DNA of 61,767 nucleotides from an uncultured Sphingomonadales bacterium. GTDB lineage: Bacteria; Pseudomonadota; Alphaproteobacteria; Sphingomonadales; Sphingomonadaceae. How positions within the stretch are numbered: the first letter of the stretch is position 1; every line of letters starts with the position of its first letter. This document shows positions 18,201-27,158 of this stretch, in pieces. The translations under genes and the position numbers were made by a program. Under the pieces are notes generated by a model. The model was not told where the DNA came from and made no database searches. It saw only the letters and a program-made list of their open reading frames with translations. The stretch is from positions 1-61,767 of the forward strand of contig CALCBC010000062.1 of NCBI GenBank assembly GCA_937898525.1, given 5' to 3'.

Positions 18201-19966
18201 GCGTCCGGGTCGGCCTGCGCGAGCGCCAGCCGGAAGTCGTGGATCGTGCCCGGATCGGTCCCGCCGAGCCGGGTCGGGTTCTCGGCGAGCACGCGGAAGC
18301 CGAAGTTCTCGAGCGCGGGGACCGCGTCGGACAGCGGCATCGCCCCGCCGAGCTGGTAGATCTTGAGCCGCACCTGGTCGAGCGGGTCCCCGTCGAGCCG
18401 GTAGAGGCGCGCGTCGCGGCCGAGCGGGCAGTCGCGTTCGCCGCTCGCGAGCCGGCGCAGGCGCTCGATGTCCTGCGCCGCCTCGGCCGGGCCGTAGTCG
18501 GCGCGATAGGTCTGCGGGAACGCTTCGGCGTAGCGTGCCGCGAGCGCCGCCGCGCGGCTCGCTCCGCCGGCTTCCGCGAGCGCGGCCTCGACCGCGTCGG
18601 GCCAGCCGCGCAGCATCTCCTGGAAGCGCGCGTCGATCGCCGCGAAGTCGGGTTCGCGGTCCTGCCCGCGCGAGTCGAGCACGTATCGCAGCATGGCGAG
18701 ATTGCTGCCCTCGATCTGCAGGCTCCAGTCGAGCGTGTCGGCGCCGGTCGCGCTTTCGAGCAGGTTCTGGATCTGCAGCCGGGCCGCGGTCGACATCATG
18801 TCGCGCGGCAGCCAGACGAAAGCGAACAGGTGGCGCCGGAGCGGCGCGGTGACGAAGGCGAGCCGCGGACGCGGGCGATCGACGACCGCCATCATCGCGG
18901 TGGTCACACGTTCGAGATCGCCCTGCGAGAAGCCGATCACGAGGTCGTGCGGCAGCACCGTCAGCGCGTGGACCAGCGCCTTGGCGTCATGCCCGCCGGC
19001 CTGGATGTCGAGCGACTTGCCGATCTCTTCGAGGTGGCGGCGGAGCAGCGGGACCCGGTCCGGCCGGGTTGCAAGCGCGGCACTCGTCCACATGCCGGCG
19101 TGAATCGACAGCGCGGCGGCCTTCTTCCCCTCGCGGTGCGGGACGATGAACAGGTCGAGCGGCACGCGGCGGTGAACCCGGGCGAGGCGGTTGGCCTTGA
19201 CGATCAGCAGCGCTTCGCCGCGCCGCTTGTCGAACCAGTCGAAAGCGGCGGCGAGCGTCTCGTCGGCGACGAGCGCGGTCGCGCCCTTGCGGGCGATGCC
19301 GCGACGTTGCGACTGGCTGCCGTCGCGTGCGACGGTGACGTGCCCGAGCAGGGTCAGCGCCCCCTCGCCGAACCAGCGCAGCAGCTCCGCACCTTCGGCA
19401 TCGTCGACCCGGTCGGCATCCTGGGCGATCAGCTCGCGCATCTCGGGCCAGTCGGTGACTGCCGCGCGCACGTCGGTCAGCGTCGTCGCGAGGTCGCGCT
19501 CGAGCGCACGGCGCTCGCGCGCGTCGATTCGCGGAGTTTCGAGGTACACCAGAGATTCGCGCCGGGCCCCGGCGCCGGGCTCTTCGGGCAGCGCGGTCAG
19601 CCGGCCGTCGCCGTCGCGCTTCGCCGCCAGCACCGGGTGGACCAGCAGGTCGATCGCCAGCCCGCGCGCGGCGACCGTGCCGGCGATCGAATCGACGAGG
19701 AACGGCATGTCGGTGTTGACCACCGCGACGCGCGTGCAGCGGCGGTCGCCGGTGGCCGAACGGACGAGTATCGAAGGCTCGTCCCCGCGGCGCTCGCGCG
19801 CGGCTTCGAACAGGAACGCGGCCGCCTCGTCGAGCGCTGCGGCGGTCAGCGTGGGCTCGCCGGGCAGCAGCGATTCGGCCATCCGCTCGCGCAGCACCCG
19901 GATCAGCTTGCGCTCTCCCGCCGAGAGTTTCGCCGATCCCTCGTCCTGCACTCGCGCGGTGGCCAT
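15263..19966 (-). CDS. NAD-dependent glutamate dehydrogenase, large (about 170 kDa) class
   Basis: 1,567 residues, matching the large bacterial NAD-GDH class. It deaminates glutamate to 2-oxoglutarate and ammonium, feeding carbon to the TCA cycle. An N-terminal regulatory region of about 700 residues (ACT-like) precedes the catalytic part, where the block GGIRWSDRRDDFRTEVLG and the VPTGAKGGF lysine segment are clear, then a C-terminal helical region. ATG 19966 has GGGAGA upstream and matches where homology should begin. Its neighbour glnE regulates glutamine synthetase elsewhere in the window but is not linked. Confidence 0.95.
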   Translation of the reverse strand: MATARVQDEGSAKLSAGERKLIRVLRERMAESLLPGEPTLTAAALDEAAAFLFEAARERRGDEPSILVRSATGDRRCTRVAVVNTDMPFLVDSIAGTVAARGLAIDLLVHPVLAAKRDGDGRLTALPEEPGAGARRESLVYLETPRIDARERRALERDLATTLTDVRAAVTDWPEMRELIAQDADRVDDAEGAELLRWFGEGALTLLGHVTVARDGSQSQRRGIARKGATALVADETLAAAFDWFDKRRGEALLIVKANRLARVHRRVPLDLFIVPHREGKKAAALSIHAGMWTSAALATRPDRVPLLRRHLEEIGKSLDIQAGGHDAKALVHALTVLPHDLVIGFSQGDLERVTTAMMAVVDRPRPRLAFVTAPLRRHLFAFVWLPRDMMSTAARLQIQNLLESATGADTLDWSLQIEGSNLAMLRYVLDSRGQDREPDFAAIDARFQEMLRGWPDAVEAALAEAGGASRAAALAARYAEAFPQTYRADYGPAEAAQDIERLRRLASGERDCPLGRDARLYRLDGDPLDQVRLKIYQLGGAMPLSDAVPALENFGFRVLAENPTRLGGTDPGTIHDFRLALAQADPDAVLARAEAIEQAIGAVINARAEDDVFNRLIVGTGLSAQEADWMRALYRYLRQTSIAFTIYTVVDALAGAPAVTRGLIELFRVRHDPAFSGDRSAAAAAAEEAIRAGLAKVAAINHDRLLRLYWATIGAVLRTNAFAPAGAEALALKLDSARVPGLPKPVPWREIFVYSRRVEGIHLRAGPVARGGIRWSDRRDDFRTEVLGLMKAQRVKNAVIVPTGAKGGFYPKHLPDPAVDRDAWANEGRESYKLFVRTMLSITDNIVGDKVVHPEGVVIHDGADPYFVVAADKGTATFSDTANAIAAEYDFWLGDAFASGGSKGYDHKAMGITARGAWLSVRRHFLELGIDVQKEPVRVAGCGDMSGDVFGNGMLLSKAIKLVAAFDHRHIFIDPDPDPAASWKERRRLFRLPRSSWADYSPKLISKGGGVFPRTLKAIPLSREAQAVLGIEAKELDPDSLINAILKAPVDLLWFGGIGTYIKASHETHAQVGDPANDGLRVSGDEVRARVVGEGANLGVTQAGRIEFALKGGRINADFIDNSAGVDCSDNEVNIKIALEAAKRAGQLSEARRVALLEAMTDEVAELVLEDNRLQALALSIAEKGGARAMASQLRLIETLEASGDLDRKTEGLADSETLARRAADGHGLTRPELAVLLSSSKLVLQAAIEASDLGDDDDAVPLLLGDFPAAMQGPFRKRILAHRLRREIVATVVANKIVNRMGMVHPFELAEEEGAGLDRIAAAFVGCCRLFGLDAIWHAIDEAPMPETARILLFERAASALRAHMADLLRAGGVVESASRLVDEVSPGVAELVDHVDDLLAEEARGHAESIVSELLEAGAPPKIAAMVANLFAVDGAIGLARLARDTGMAPIGLTRAFSDLGERLGLDWAQQRATVMNPSDPWERLLVAGLARDFQQMRFDFLRSRAAGKGARQDPEALVERWASAREVEIHQFRAMIGRAQGASPLSPAMLAQIASQARNLLHR

Positions 19967-20068
19967 GCCAGTCTCCCGTCGGTCCTCGCCGGTAACGGCC
20001 CGGCGGCGGCGCTCGTTCCAGCGGCCCTTAGCCCGAACCTCGGGCGCAGGCATCCGAAATCTGGTAAC

Positions 20069-21049
20069 TCATGAAACCGCCTTCATGATGAGGTCCAGAG
20101 AGCGGCGCCGGGCCGCCGGATCGTAGGTCGCGCCGGAAATGATGATCTCGTCCGCCTGCGTCCGCTCGACGAAGCGCGCGATTCGCTCGCGCACGGTCTC
20201 GGGTGAGCCGACCGCGCGCGCCTGGCCGAGATGCTCGAGCATCGCCCGCGCGCTTTCGGGCAGGCTCTCGCGATAGCCGGGCACCGGCGGCGGCAGCTTG
20301 CCGGGGTCGCCGGTGCGCAGTCGCACGAAAGCCTGGTCCTGCGAGGAAGCGAGCAGCTCGGCCTCCTCGTCGGTCTCGGCGGCGATCACGGTCATCGCCG
20401 CCATCGCGTGCGGCTTGTCGAGCGCGGCCGAGGGGCGGAACTGTTCGCGGTAGGTCGCGAGCGCGGCGTCGAGGTGGTCGGGAGCGAAGTGGCTGGCGAA
20501 GGCGTAGGGCAGGCCGAGCCGCGCGGCGAGCTGGGCGCCGAACAGGCTCGAGCCGAGCATCCACAGCTCGACACGGGCGCCGAGGCCGGGCGTGGCGACG
20601 ATCGGCAGCTCGGGGTCGCCGGTCAGCAGCGCGCGCAGCTCGACGACGTCCTGCGGGAAGTACTCGGCGACCTGGTGCAGGTTCTTGCGCAGCGCCTGCC
20701 CGAGGATCGGCGCGGCACCGGGCGCGCGGCCGAGGCCGAGGTCGATCCGCCCCGGGAAGAGGCCGTCGAGCGTGCCGAACTGCTCGGCGATCACGAACGG
20801 GTTGTGGTTCGGCAGCATGATCCCGCCCGCGCCGATGCGGATCGTCGAGGTCGCGTGGCCGACGTGCGCGAGCACGACCGAGACCGCGCCGCCGGCGACA
20901 CCGGGGGTGGCGTGGTGCTCGGCGACCCAGAAGCGCTTGTAGCCGGCCTTCTCGGCGGTCGCGGCGAGCTCGCCGGCCTCGCGCAGGGCCTCGGCGACGC
21001 CGCCGCCCTCGCGCACCGGGACGAGGTCGAGGACCGAGAGCGGGATCAC
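20069..21049 (-). CDS. LLM-class flavin-dependent oxidoreductase (luciferase-like)
   Basis: 326 residues, GTG start overlapping the stop of the upstream TPR gene (GTGA). The bacterial-luciferase-like barrel is recognisable from FWVAEHHATPGVAGG, IRIGAGGIMLPNHNPFVIAEQFG and LDGLFPGRIDLGLGRAPG, which are typical of the group that includes the alkanal monooxygenase-like YhbW proteins. Uses reduced flavin from a partner reductase; substrate unknown. Last gene in the coupled leuS run. Confidence 0.9.
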   Translation of the reverse strand: MIPLSVLDLVPVREGGGVAEALREAGELAATAEKAGYKRFWVAEHHATPGVAGGAVSVVLAHVGHATSTIRIGAGGIMLPNHNPFVIAEQFGTLDGLFPGRIDLGLGRAPGAAPILGQALRKNLHQVAEYFPQDVVELRALLTGDPELPIVATPGLGARVELWMLGSSLFGAQLAARLGLPYAFASHFAPDHLDAALATYREQFRPSAALDKPHAMAAMTVIAAETDEEAELLASSQDQAFVRLRTGDPGKLPPPVPGYRESLPESARAMLEHLGQARAVGSPETVRERIARFVERTQADEIIISGATYDPAARRRSLDLIMKAVS

Positions 21050-21834
21050 GGGACGGGGGCCTCTTCAGCTGCCAGCTCCGCGGCCTGGGCGAGGTACGAG
21101 CGCGCGCTCGCGGCCTCGTCGCTGTCGGGCGCGAGCTCGATGACCGAGCGCCAGCTGGCCTCGGCGGCCTCGACGCGGCCGGCGAGCATCGCGATCACCC
21201 CGGCCTCGAGCCCGATCTCGGGATAGTCGGGCGAGAGCGCGGCGGCGGTCTCGATGAAGCCCTGCGCCTCGTCGAGCTTGCCGAGCCGCCGCGCGAGCGT
21301 CGCCGAGAGCAGCCAGGCAAACGGGCTTTGCGCGTCGAGCGCGCGCGCTTCGGCGAGCACCGCTTCGGCTTCGGCCTCGCGACCTTCCATGACCAAGGCC
21401 CGCGCGCGATCGACCTCGATCATCGCCCTGAGGCCGGCGTCGCCCGACGCCGCGGCATCGGCGGCGGCGAGGTCGAGCGCGGACAGCGCATCGGCGGCGC
21501 GGCCGTCGGCGATCGCCGCGTTGCCGGCCATCGTCGCCAGCCGGGCGCGGCGGAACGAATCGGAGGCGGCGTTGCGCGCGGCGAGAAAGGCGCTTTCGGC
21601 CGCCTGCCAGCGCAGCAGCATCGAGTAGGCGAGCCCGAGGCACTGCTGCGGATAGCTGGCCTCCGCGCCGGTCGCCTCGCCGGCCCAGTTGCCGGCCTCG
21701 GCGATCGCGGTTGCCGGATCGGTCCGCGCCTGCTCGAGGCACACGGTCAGCCGGTCCTCGGAAAGCGGACGCGGCGGGTGCGGCGCGGTGGCGGCGTCCT
21801 GGGCGAGAAGCAGCAGCAGGGAGGCGGCGATCAT
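21046..21834 (-). CDS. Exported tetratricopeptide-repeat protein
   Basis: 262 residues: a short hydrophobic leader (MIAASLLLLLAQDAATA) and then Ala-rich helical repeats with TPR-like spacing (for example around residues 60-95, 125-160 and 180-215). Probably periplasmic scaffold or chaperone-like protein; no enzymatic motif. Overlaps genes on both sides by 4 nt, so it is translated together with the hydrolase and the LLM enzyme. Confidence 0.8.
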   Translation of the reverse strand: MIAASLLLLLAQDAATAPHPPRPLSEDRLTVCLEQARTDPATAIAEAGNWAGEATGAEASYPQQCLGLAYSMLLRWQAAESAFLAARNAASDSFRRARLATMAGNAAIADGRAADALSALDLAAADAAASGDAGLRAMIEVDRARALVMEGREAEAEAVLAEARALDAQSPFAWLLSATLARRLGKLDEAQGFIETAAALSPDYPEIGLEAGVIAMLAGRVEAAEASWRSVIELAPDSDEAASARSYLAQAAELAAEEAPVP

Positions 21835-22577
21835 GGCAATCCCGGTTCGGTGAGGGCGGCGACGGTGCGCAACAGCAGGGCGATGTCGCCCTCGCGCGAC
21901 AGGCGGTGATCGCCGCCCTTGACCAGCGTGACCTGCACGTCGGGTGAACGCAGCGCGCGCGCCAGCCTGAGCGAGATCTCGGGCGGGACGACCTCGTCGT
22001 CCTGACCGTGGAGCAGGCGCACCGGGCAGTCGAGCGCGATCTCGCCGCCGAGCAGACGCCGGGACTGCGCGTCGGCCCAGAAGCCCGGGTGGATCGGGGT
22101 CGGCTCGGGGCCGTAGGGATTGTCCTCGTACACGGTCTCGCCCGCCGCCAGCCGGCGCTGCTCGTCGGCCGAGAAGCCCCAGTCGGTGAAGTCAGGCGCC
22201 GCGGCGATGCCTACCAGGCCTGCGACCCGCGGCCAGAGCGCGCGCGCTGCCAGCAGCATCAGCCAGCCACCCATCGACGAGCCGACCAGCACGACGGGGC
22301 CTGACAGGTGCCGCTCGGCCAGCGCGAGAACCTCCTCGCACCACCGGCCCAGCGTGCCCTCCGCGAACGCACCCGGGCTTTCGCCGCAGCCCGAATAGTC
22401 GAGCAGCAGGCATTCGCGTCCGCGCGCTTCGGCCCAGGCCATCAGCGCGGTCGCCTTGCCGCCGGCCATGTCGGACATGTAGCCGGGCAGGAACACGACC
22501 GCCGGGCCTGTGCCGAGGTGGTGGCGGAAGGCGATCTGCCGCCCGTCGGGCATCGAGTGGAAACGGACTTCGGGCAT
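21831..22577 (-). CDS. Alpha/beta-hydrolase
   Basis: 248 residues. Nucleophile Ser101 in VGSSMGGW, acid in LLHGQDDEVVPP, and His in KGGDHRLS give a full catalytic triad. The YSGCGESPG loop and FLPGYMSD oxyanion region resemble the palmitoyl-protein-thioesterase ABHD10-like group. ATG 22577 is chosen because conservation starts at MPEVRFHSMPDG; an in-frame TTG at 22622 would add 15 residues. A 48-nt gap separates it from holA upstream. Confidence 0.88.
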   Translation of the reverse strand: MPEVRFHSMPDGRQIAFRHHLGTGPAVVFLPGYMSDMAGGKATALMAWAEARGRECLLLDYSGCGESPGAFAEGTLGRWCEEVLALAERHLSGPVVLVGSSMGGWLMLLAARALWPRVAGLVGIAAAPDFTDWGFSADEQRRLAAGETVYEDNPYGPEPTPIHPGFWADAQSRRLLGGEIALDCPVRLLHGQDDEVVPPEISLRLARALRSPDVQVTLVKGGDHRLSREGDIALLLRTVAALTEPGLP

Positions 22578-22625
22578 CGATCGGGAGATGGACGCGCCGG
22601 TCGGCGACGGCAAGCCCTGCAAGGG

Positions 22626-23669
22626 TCAGCGCCGGGCTGACGCCGCCGCCTGCCGCGCGATCAGCGTGAGTTCCTGCGCCAGCAGCAGGTCGGCAGCCTG
22701 GCCGTTGGCGAACAGCGCGCGGTGGAGTGCGGCGAGACGCTGCACGAGCCGCTCGAGACGCTCGCCCTTCCATATCCTGAGCTGGACTTCGAGGTCCTTG
22801 CGTTCGCGCCAGAACACGCGCTCGGCCTCGAGCAGCTCGGAGATCTTGCGACTGCGGCCGAGCTTGGCCGCGAGCTGGGCGATCTGCGCGGCGCGCCGCT
22901 CGAGCGCGAGCAGCACGGCCACCGGGTTGAGCGCGATCTCGCGCAGGCGTCTCAGCTCGGCCGGGAGCTTGCCGGTCTCGCCCGAGAGCACCGTGTTGAC
23001 CAGCGGCATGAAGCCGTCTTCCTCGGTCCGTGCGCCGATCGCCTCGAGCGCCTCCTCGCTGACCGACTTGGGCGCGAGCGGCGAGGCGTCGAGATAGAGC
23101 GCGAGCTTGGTCACTTCGGACTGGGCGAGGCGCACGTCGAGCCCGGCCGAGCGGGCGATGCGCTCGGCGAGGTCGCCGGGAATGCTGCGCAGCCCGGCGG
23201 CATCGGCCATGCGGCGGACCTCGGCGGTGACGGTGCCGAGGTCGGGCGGATGGAACATCGCCACCAGCGCGTCGGCGCGCTTCTCGAGCAGCTTTGCCGT
23301 GCGCGCCTTGTCGGTCGCCGAAGTGGCGACGATCAGCACCGGGCAGGCGCCTTCGCCCTCGCCCGAATCGATCAGGTCGAGCAGGTTGGCGACCGCGTCG
23401 TGCGCCTCGTCGCCGCTGGCGCGGACGTAGATGTGTCGCGCGCCGCCGAACAGCGAGGACGAGCGAGCCTCGTCGCCGAGCCGTACCGGGTCCGCGCGCA
23501 GCTCGCTGCCCGACAGCTCGACCCGCTCGCCGGGTTCGGGCAGCATCGCCGCGAGCTTGTCGGCGGCGGCCGAGGCGCCGGCTTCGTCGGGGCCGCAGAA
23601 GAAGGCGATCCGCACCTGCCGCGCCATTCGCGGCGCGGCCGAAGCGAAATCGCGCTGGGTCGCCTTCAC
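22626..23669 (-). CDS. holA: DNA polymerase III subunit delta
   Basis: 347 residues, the usual size of HolA, the clamp-loader subunit that opens the beta ring. Recognisable segments include FFCGPDEAGASAAADKL near the start, the SSLFGGARHIYVR block and the helical C-terminal collar domain. GTG start overlaps the lptE stop by 4 nt (GTGA). The leuS-lptE-holA order is standard in alphaproteobacteria and supports both calls. Confidence 0.92.
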   Translation of the reverse strand: MKATQRDFASAAPRMARQVRIAFFCGPDEAGASAAADKLAAMLPEPGERVELSGSELRADPVRLGDEARSSSLFGGARHIYVRASGDEAHDAVANLLDLIDSGEGEGACPVLIVATSATDKARTAKLLEKRADALVAMFHPPDLGTVTAEVRRMADAAGLRSIPGDLAERIARSAGLDVRLAQSEVTKLALYLDASPLAPKSVSEEALEAIGARTEEDGFMPLVNTVLSGETGKLPAELRRLREIALNPVAVLLALERRAAQIAQLAAKLGRSRKISELLEAERVFWRERKDLEVQLRIWKGERLERLVQRLAALHRALFANGQAADLLLAQELTLIARQAAASARR

Positions 23670-24157
23670 GCCTGTTCCCGGAGCGCCACCGTGACCCGGG
23701 TGACGATCCGGTCGGCAACCTCGCGCGAGAGGTTCTCGAGCGCGGTCTGCTCGGCAGCGATGGTGGCGAACTCGGAGGAGACGACGTCGATGCCGGCGTC
23801 GGAACCGGCGGTGGCGTCGAGCACGATGCGCCCGGTCGCGAGGTCGACCAGCTGGTAGCGCGCGCGCAGCGTGCGGCGCTCGCGGCCGATGGTCTCGCCG
23901 GTCAGCAGCCCGAGCCCTTCGAGCCGGTCGTCGAGCAGCACGTCGAGCCGGTAGCGCGGCGCCTCCTGGCTGCCGCCGTGCCCGAGCCGTTCCTGCAGCG
24001 CGTTGCGCACGAGCCAGCCGGCGCGACCTTCGATCGGTGTGACGTCGATTGCCGCGAGCCCTTGCGCCACCGCTCCGCTGCCGCCGCCCGCGTACATCGG
24101 CTGCAGGCCGCAACCGGCCAGCGATGCGAGCAGCGCGAGGGGCGCGAGCATTCTCAT
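23666..24157 (-). CDS. lptE: LPS-assembly lipoprotein LptE
   Basis: 163 residues. Lipoprotein leader MRMLAPLALLASLAGCGLQP with lipobox LAGC (Cys16) followed by the GLQPMY segment common to LptE in alphaproteobacteria. It would plug the LptD barrel in the outer membrane. Start overlaps the leuS stop by 4 nt (ATGA) and its own stop overlaps holA. Other Lpt genes in this window are lptC and lptA at 43.7-44.9 kb. Confidence 0.9.
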   Translation of the reverse strand: MRMLAPLALLASLAGCGLQPMYAGGGSGAVAQGLAAIDVTPIEGRAGWLVRNALQERLGHGGSQEAPRYRLDVLLDDRLEGLGLLTGETIGRERRTLRARYQLVDLATGRIVLDATAGSDAGIDVVSSEFATIAAEQTALENLSREVADRIVTRVTVALREQA

Positions 24158-26688
24158 ACGACGATGTTGACCAGCCTGTCCGGCACCACGATCACCTTGC
24201 GCACCTGCGCGCCGTCTATGAAACGCTGGACCTTCTCGCTGGCGAGCGCAAGCGCCTCGAGCTCCTCCTTCGGCAGGCCCTTGGGCGCGGTCAGCGTGTC
24301 GCGCAGCTTGCCCTGGACCTGCACCGCGACGGTGACCTCGTCCTCGACCAGCAGCGCCGGGTCGACCTCGGGCCAGGCGTCTTCGGCGACGAGGCCGGTG
24401 CCGATGGAAAACGCCTGGCGCGCTTCCTCGGCAAGGTGCGGCATCATCGGCGCGATCAGCTTGAGCAGCACTGCGATCGCGTTCGAACGGCTGGCCGAAG
24501 GCCGCGCCTTCTCGATCGCCGCGGTCAGCTCGTAGATCCGCGCGACAGCTTTGTTGAAGGCGAGCGATTCGATGTCCCCGGCAACCGCGGCAACGGTCTG
24601 GTGGACCTTGCGGTCGAGCGGCTTGTCCTCGACCGCCTCGGCCCCGCCCGCACCGTGCTGGGCGAACAGGCGCCACAGGCGCTGGACGAAGCGGCCGCAG
24701 CCCTCGATGCCGGCTTCGGACCACGGCAGGTCGCGCTCGGGCGGGCTGTCGGAGAGCATGAACCAGCGCACCGCGTCGGCGCCGTAGCGCTCGACGATCT
24801 CGTCCGGGTCGACGACGTTCTTCTTCGACTTGGACATCTTCACGACGCGGCCGATCGTCACCGGCGCGCCGTCGGCCTTGAGCACCGCGCCGTCGGCCGA
24901 GCGCTCGACCTCGCCCGGCGAAAAATAGACCGGCTGGCCGGTTTCCGGATGCGTCCGCTCGTAGGTCTCGTGAGTGACCATGCCCTGGGTGAACAGGCTG
25001 GCGAACGGCTCTTTCACCTCGAGCTTGCCGAGATGCGCGAGTGCGCGGGTCCAGAAGCGGGCGTAGAGCAGGTGCAGGATCGCGTGCTCGATGCCGCCGA
25101 TGTACTGCTCGACCGGCAGCCATTCTGCGATCTCGGCCTTGTCGAACGGCTTGTCGGCCGGCTGGCTGGCGAAGCGCAGGAAATACCAGCTCGAGTTGAC
25201 GAACGTGTCGAGCGTGTCGGTCTCGCGCTCGGCCGCGCCGCCGCACTTCGGGCAGGCGACGTGCTTCCACGTCGGGTGGCGCACCAGCGGGTTGCCGGGG
25301 GCGGCGAAGTCGACGTCCTCGGGCAGCGTGACCGGGAGCTGGTCCTTCGGCACCGGCACCACCCCACAGGCCGGGCAGTGGATGAACGGGATGGGCGTGC
25401 CCCAGTAGCGCTGGCGGGAAACGCCCCAGTCGCGCAGGCGCCAGACGATCTTGCCCTCGCCCCAGCCCTCGCTCTCGGCACGGGCAATCACCGCGGCCTT
25501 GGCTTCGGTGACGCTCATCCCGTCGATGAAGCCCGAGTTGACCAGCACGCCGTCGCCGGCATCGGCCTCGGTCAGCGGCGCGTCGGCCTCCGCCGCCGAG
25601 GGGGCGACGACACGCAGGATCGGCAGGCCGTACTTGGTCGCGAAGTCGAAGTCGCGCTGGTCGTGCCCGGGCACCGCCATGATCGCCCCGGTGCCGTAGT
25701 CCATCAGCACGAAGTTGGCGATGTAGACCGGCAGGCGGCGGTCGGGGTCGAACGGGTGGACCGCGCCGATGCCGGTGTCGAAGCCGAGCTTCTCGGCGGT
25801 CTCGAGCTCGGCCGCGGTGGTGCCGCCGCGCTTGCACTGCTCGATGAACCTGGCCGCGTCGCAGTTGTAGCTGGCGACGTCCTGCGCCAGCGGGTGGTCT
25901 GGCGCGACGGCGACGAAGCTCGCGCCGAAGATCGTGTCCGGCCGCGTGGTGTAGACTTCGAGCTCCTGCCCGTTGGTCAGCGCGAAGCGGAACTGCAGGC
26001 CGGTGCTCTTGCCGATCCAGTTCTCCTGCATCGTGCGGACCTTCTCGGGCCAGCCGTCGAGCGTCTCGAGCCCGTCGAGCAGGTCCTGCGCGAAGTGCGT
26101 GATCTTGAGGAACCACTGGTCGAGCTGCCGCTTCTCGACCACCGCCCCCGACCGCCAGCCGCGCCCGTCGATGACCTGCTCGTTGGCGAGCACGGTCTGG
26201 TCGACCGGGTCCCAGTTGACGGCGCTCTTGCGGCGATAGACGAGCCCGGCCTCGTAGAGGTCGATGAACAGCGCCTGCTCGTGGCCGTAGTAGGCCGGGT
26301 CGCAGGTGGCGAACTCGCGGCTCCAGTCGAGCGCAAAGCCGAGCCGCTTGAGCTGCGCCTTCATCGTGGCGATGTTGGCGTAGGTCCAGGCGGCCGGGTG
26401 CACGCCCTGCTCCATCGCCGCGTTCTCGGCCGGCATGCCGAACGCGTCCCAGCCCATCGGGTGCAGTACGGCGTGTCCGGTCATGCGCTTGTAGCGCGCG
26501 AGCACGTCGCCCATCGTGTAGTTGCGCACGTGGCCGATGTGGATGCGCCCCGAGGGGTAGGGGAACATCTCGAGCACGTAGCTCTTCGGGCGGTTTCCGT
26601 CGGCGGAAGCCTCGAAGCAGCGGGCCTCGTCCCAGGCGCGCTGCCAGCGTCCGTCGGCCTGCGACGGATCGAAACGCTGTTCGGTCAT
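24154..26688 (-). CDS. leuS: Leucyl-tRNA synthetase
   Basis: 844 residues, full length. Class I signatures HIGH at residues 50-53 (GRIHIGHVRNY) and KMSKS (VVKMSKSKKN) are intact, and the editing domain and C-terminal anticodon-binding region are present, including a zinc-like CPACGVVPVP segment. ATG 26688 with AGGACA upstream. It charges the tRNA-Leu found at 5305, among others. Confidence 0.98.
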   Translation of the reverse strand: MTEQRFDPSQADGRWQRAWDEARCFEASADGNRPKSYVLEMFPYPSGRIHIGHVRNYTMGDVLARYKRMTGHAVLHPMGWDAFGMPAENAAMEQGVHPAAWTYANIATMKAQLKRLGFALDWSREFATCDPAYYGHEQALFIDLYEAGLVYRRKSAVNWDPVDQTVLANEQVIDGRGWRSGAVVEKRQLDQWFLKITHFAQDLLDGLETLDGWPEKVRTMQENWIGKSTGLQFRFALTNGQELEVYTTRPDTIFGASFVAVAPDHPLAQDVASYNCDAARFIEQCKRGGTTAAELETAEKLGFDTGIGAVHPFDPDRRLPVYIANFVLMDYGTGAIMAVPGHDQRDFDFATKYGLPILRVVAPSAAEADAPLTEADAGDGVLVNSGFIDGMSVTEAKAAVIARAESEGWGEGKIVWRLRDWGVSRQRYWGTPIPFIHCPACGVVPVPKDQLPVTLPEDVDFAAPGNPLVRHPTWKHVACPKCGGAAERETDTLDTFVNSSWYFLRFASQPADKPFDKAEIAEWLPVEQYIGGIEHAILHLLYARFWTRALAHLGKLEVKEPFASLFTQGMVTHETYERTHPETGQPVYFSPGEVERSADGAVLKADGAPVTIGRVVKMSKSKKNVVDPDEIVERYGADAVRWFMLSDSPPERDLPWSEAGIEGCGRFVQRLWRLFAQHGAGGAEAVEDKPLDRKVHQTVAAVAGDIESLAFNKAVARIYELTAAIEKARPSASRSNAIAVLLKLIAPMMPHLAEEARQAFSIGTGLVAEDAWPEVDPALLVEDEVTVAVQVQGKLRDTLTAPKGLPKEELEALALASEKVQRFIDGAQVRKVIVVPDRLVNIVV

Positions 26689-26708
26689 GGCCTGTGTCCT
26701 AGGGAAGG

Positions 26709-27158
26709 TCAGCCGATCGCCGAACGGCGCAGGTCGCGTGCCTTGGTGAGGATGATGTCCTCGAGCCGCTGGACCGTCGCCGCCTGGACCGGGGCCGCCA
26801 CCCAGACGCCGTTCTGCAGGACCTCGCGGTTGGCGGCGACGCGCAGCGCATCGGCCCGCAGGTCGAGGTCGAGGATCGCCACGGAGACCTTGACCCGCTC
26901 GCCCGGGTTTTCGGGGTTGGAGTACCAGTCGGTCACGATCACCCCGCCCGCGCTGTCGGCCTGGGTCAGCGGCATGAAGGAGAGCGTCTCGAGCGCAGCC
27001 CGCCAGAGATAGGAATTGACGCCGATCGTGGTGACCTGCGCGGCGGCGATGTCGGCCTTGGGCCGCTCGTTGCTCGCGCAGGCGGCCAGGCCGAGCCCGA
27101 GCGCGCCGATCAGCAGCAGCTTGCCATGGCGGGCGGCGGGAAGGGTCTGCAATGCCAT
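26709..27158 (-). CDS. DUF3576-type lipoprotein
   Basis: 149 residues with a lipobox (GLGLAACASN, Cys27). The body, with VNSYLWRAALETLSFMPL and GGVIVTDWYSNP, matches the DUF3576 family found just before leuS in many alphaproteobacteria. Function unknown, presumably envelope. ATG 27158 with AGGACC upstream is better supported than the upstream in-frame start. Only 20 nt lie between its stop and leuS, so it heads the operon. Confidence 0.85.
   Translation of the reverse strand: MALQTLPAARHGKLLLIGALGLGLAACASNERPKADIAAAQVTTIGVNSYLWRAALETLSFMPLTQADSAGGVIVTDWYSNPENPGERVKVSVAILDLDLRADALRVAANREVLQNGVWVAAPVQAATVQRLEDIILTKARDLRRSAIG

Noticed and set aside
15269..20074. 1,601-codon rightward frame opposite NAD-glutamate dehydrogenase
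   Set aside because: Mirror frame of a clearly conserved enzyme; no recognisable domain.
22577..22622. TTG 22622 as start for the alpha/beta-hydrolase
   Set aside because: Adds residues with no similarity and has no ribosome site.
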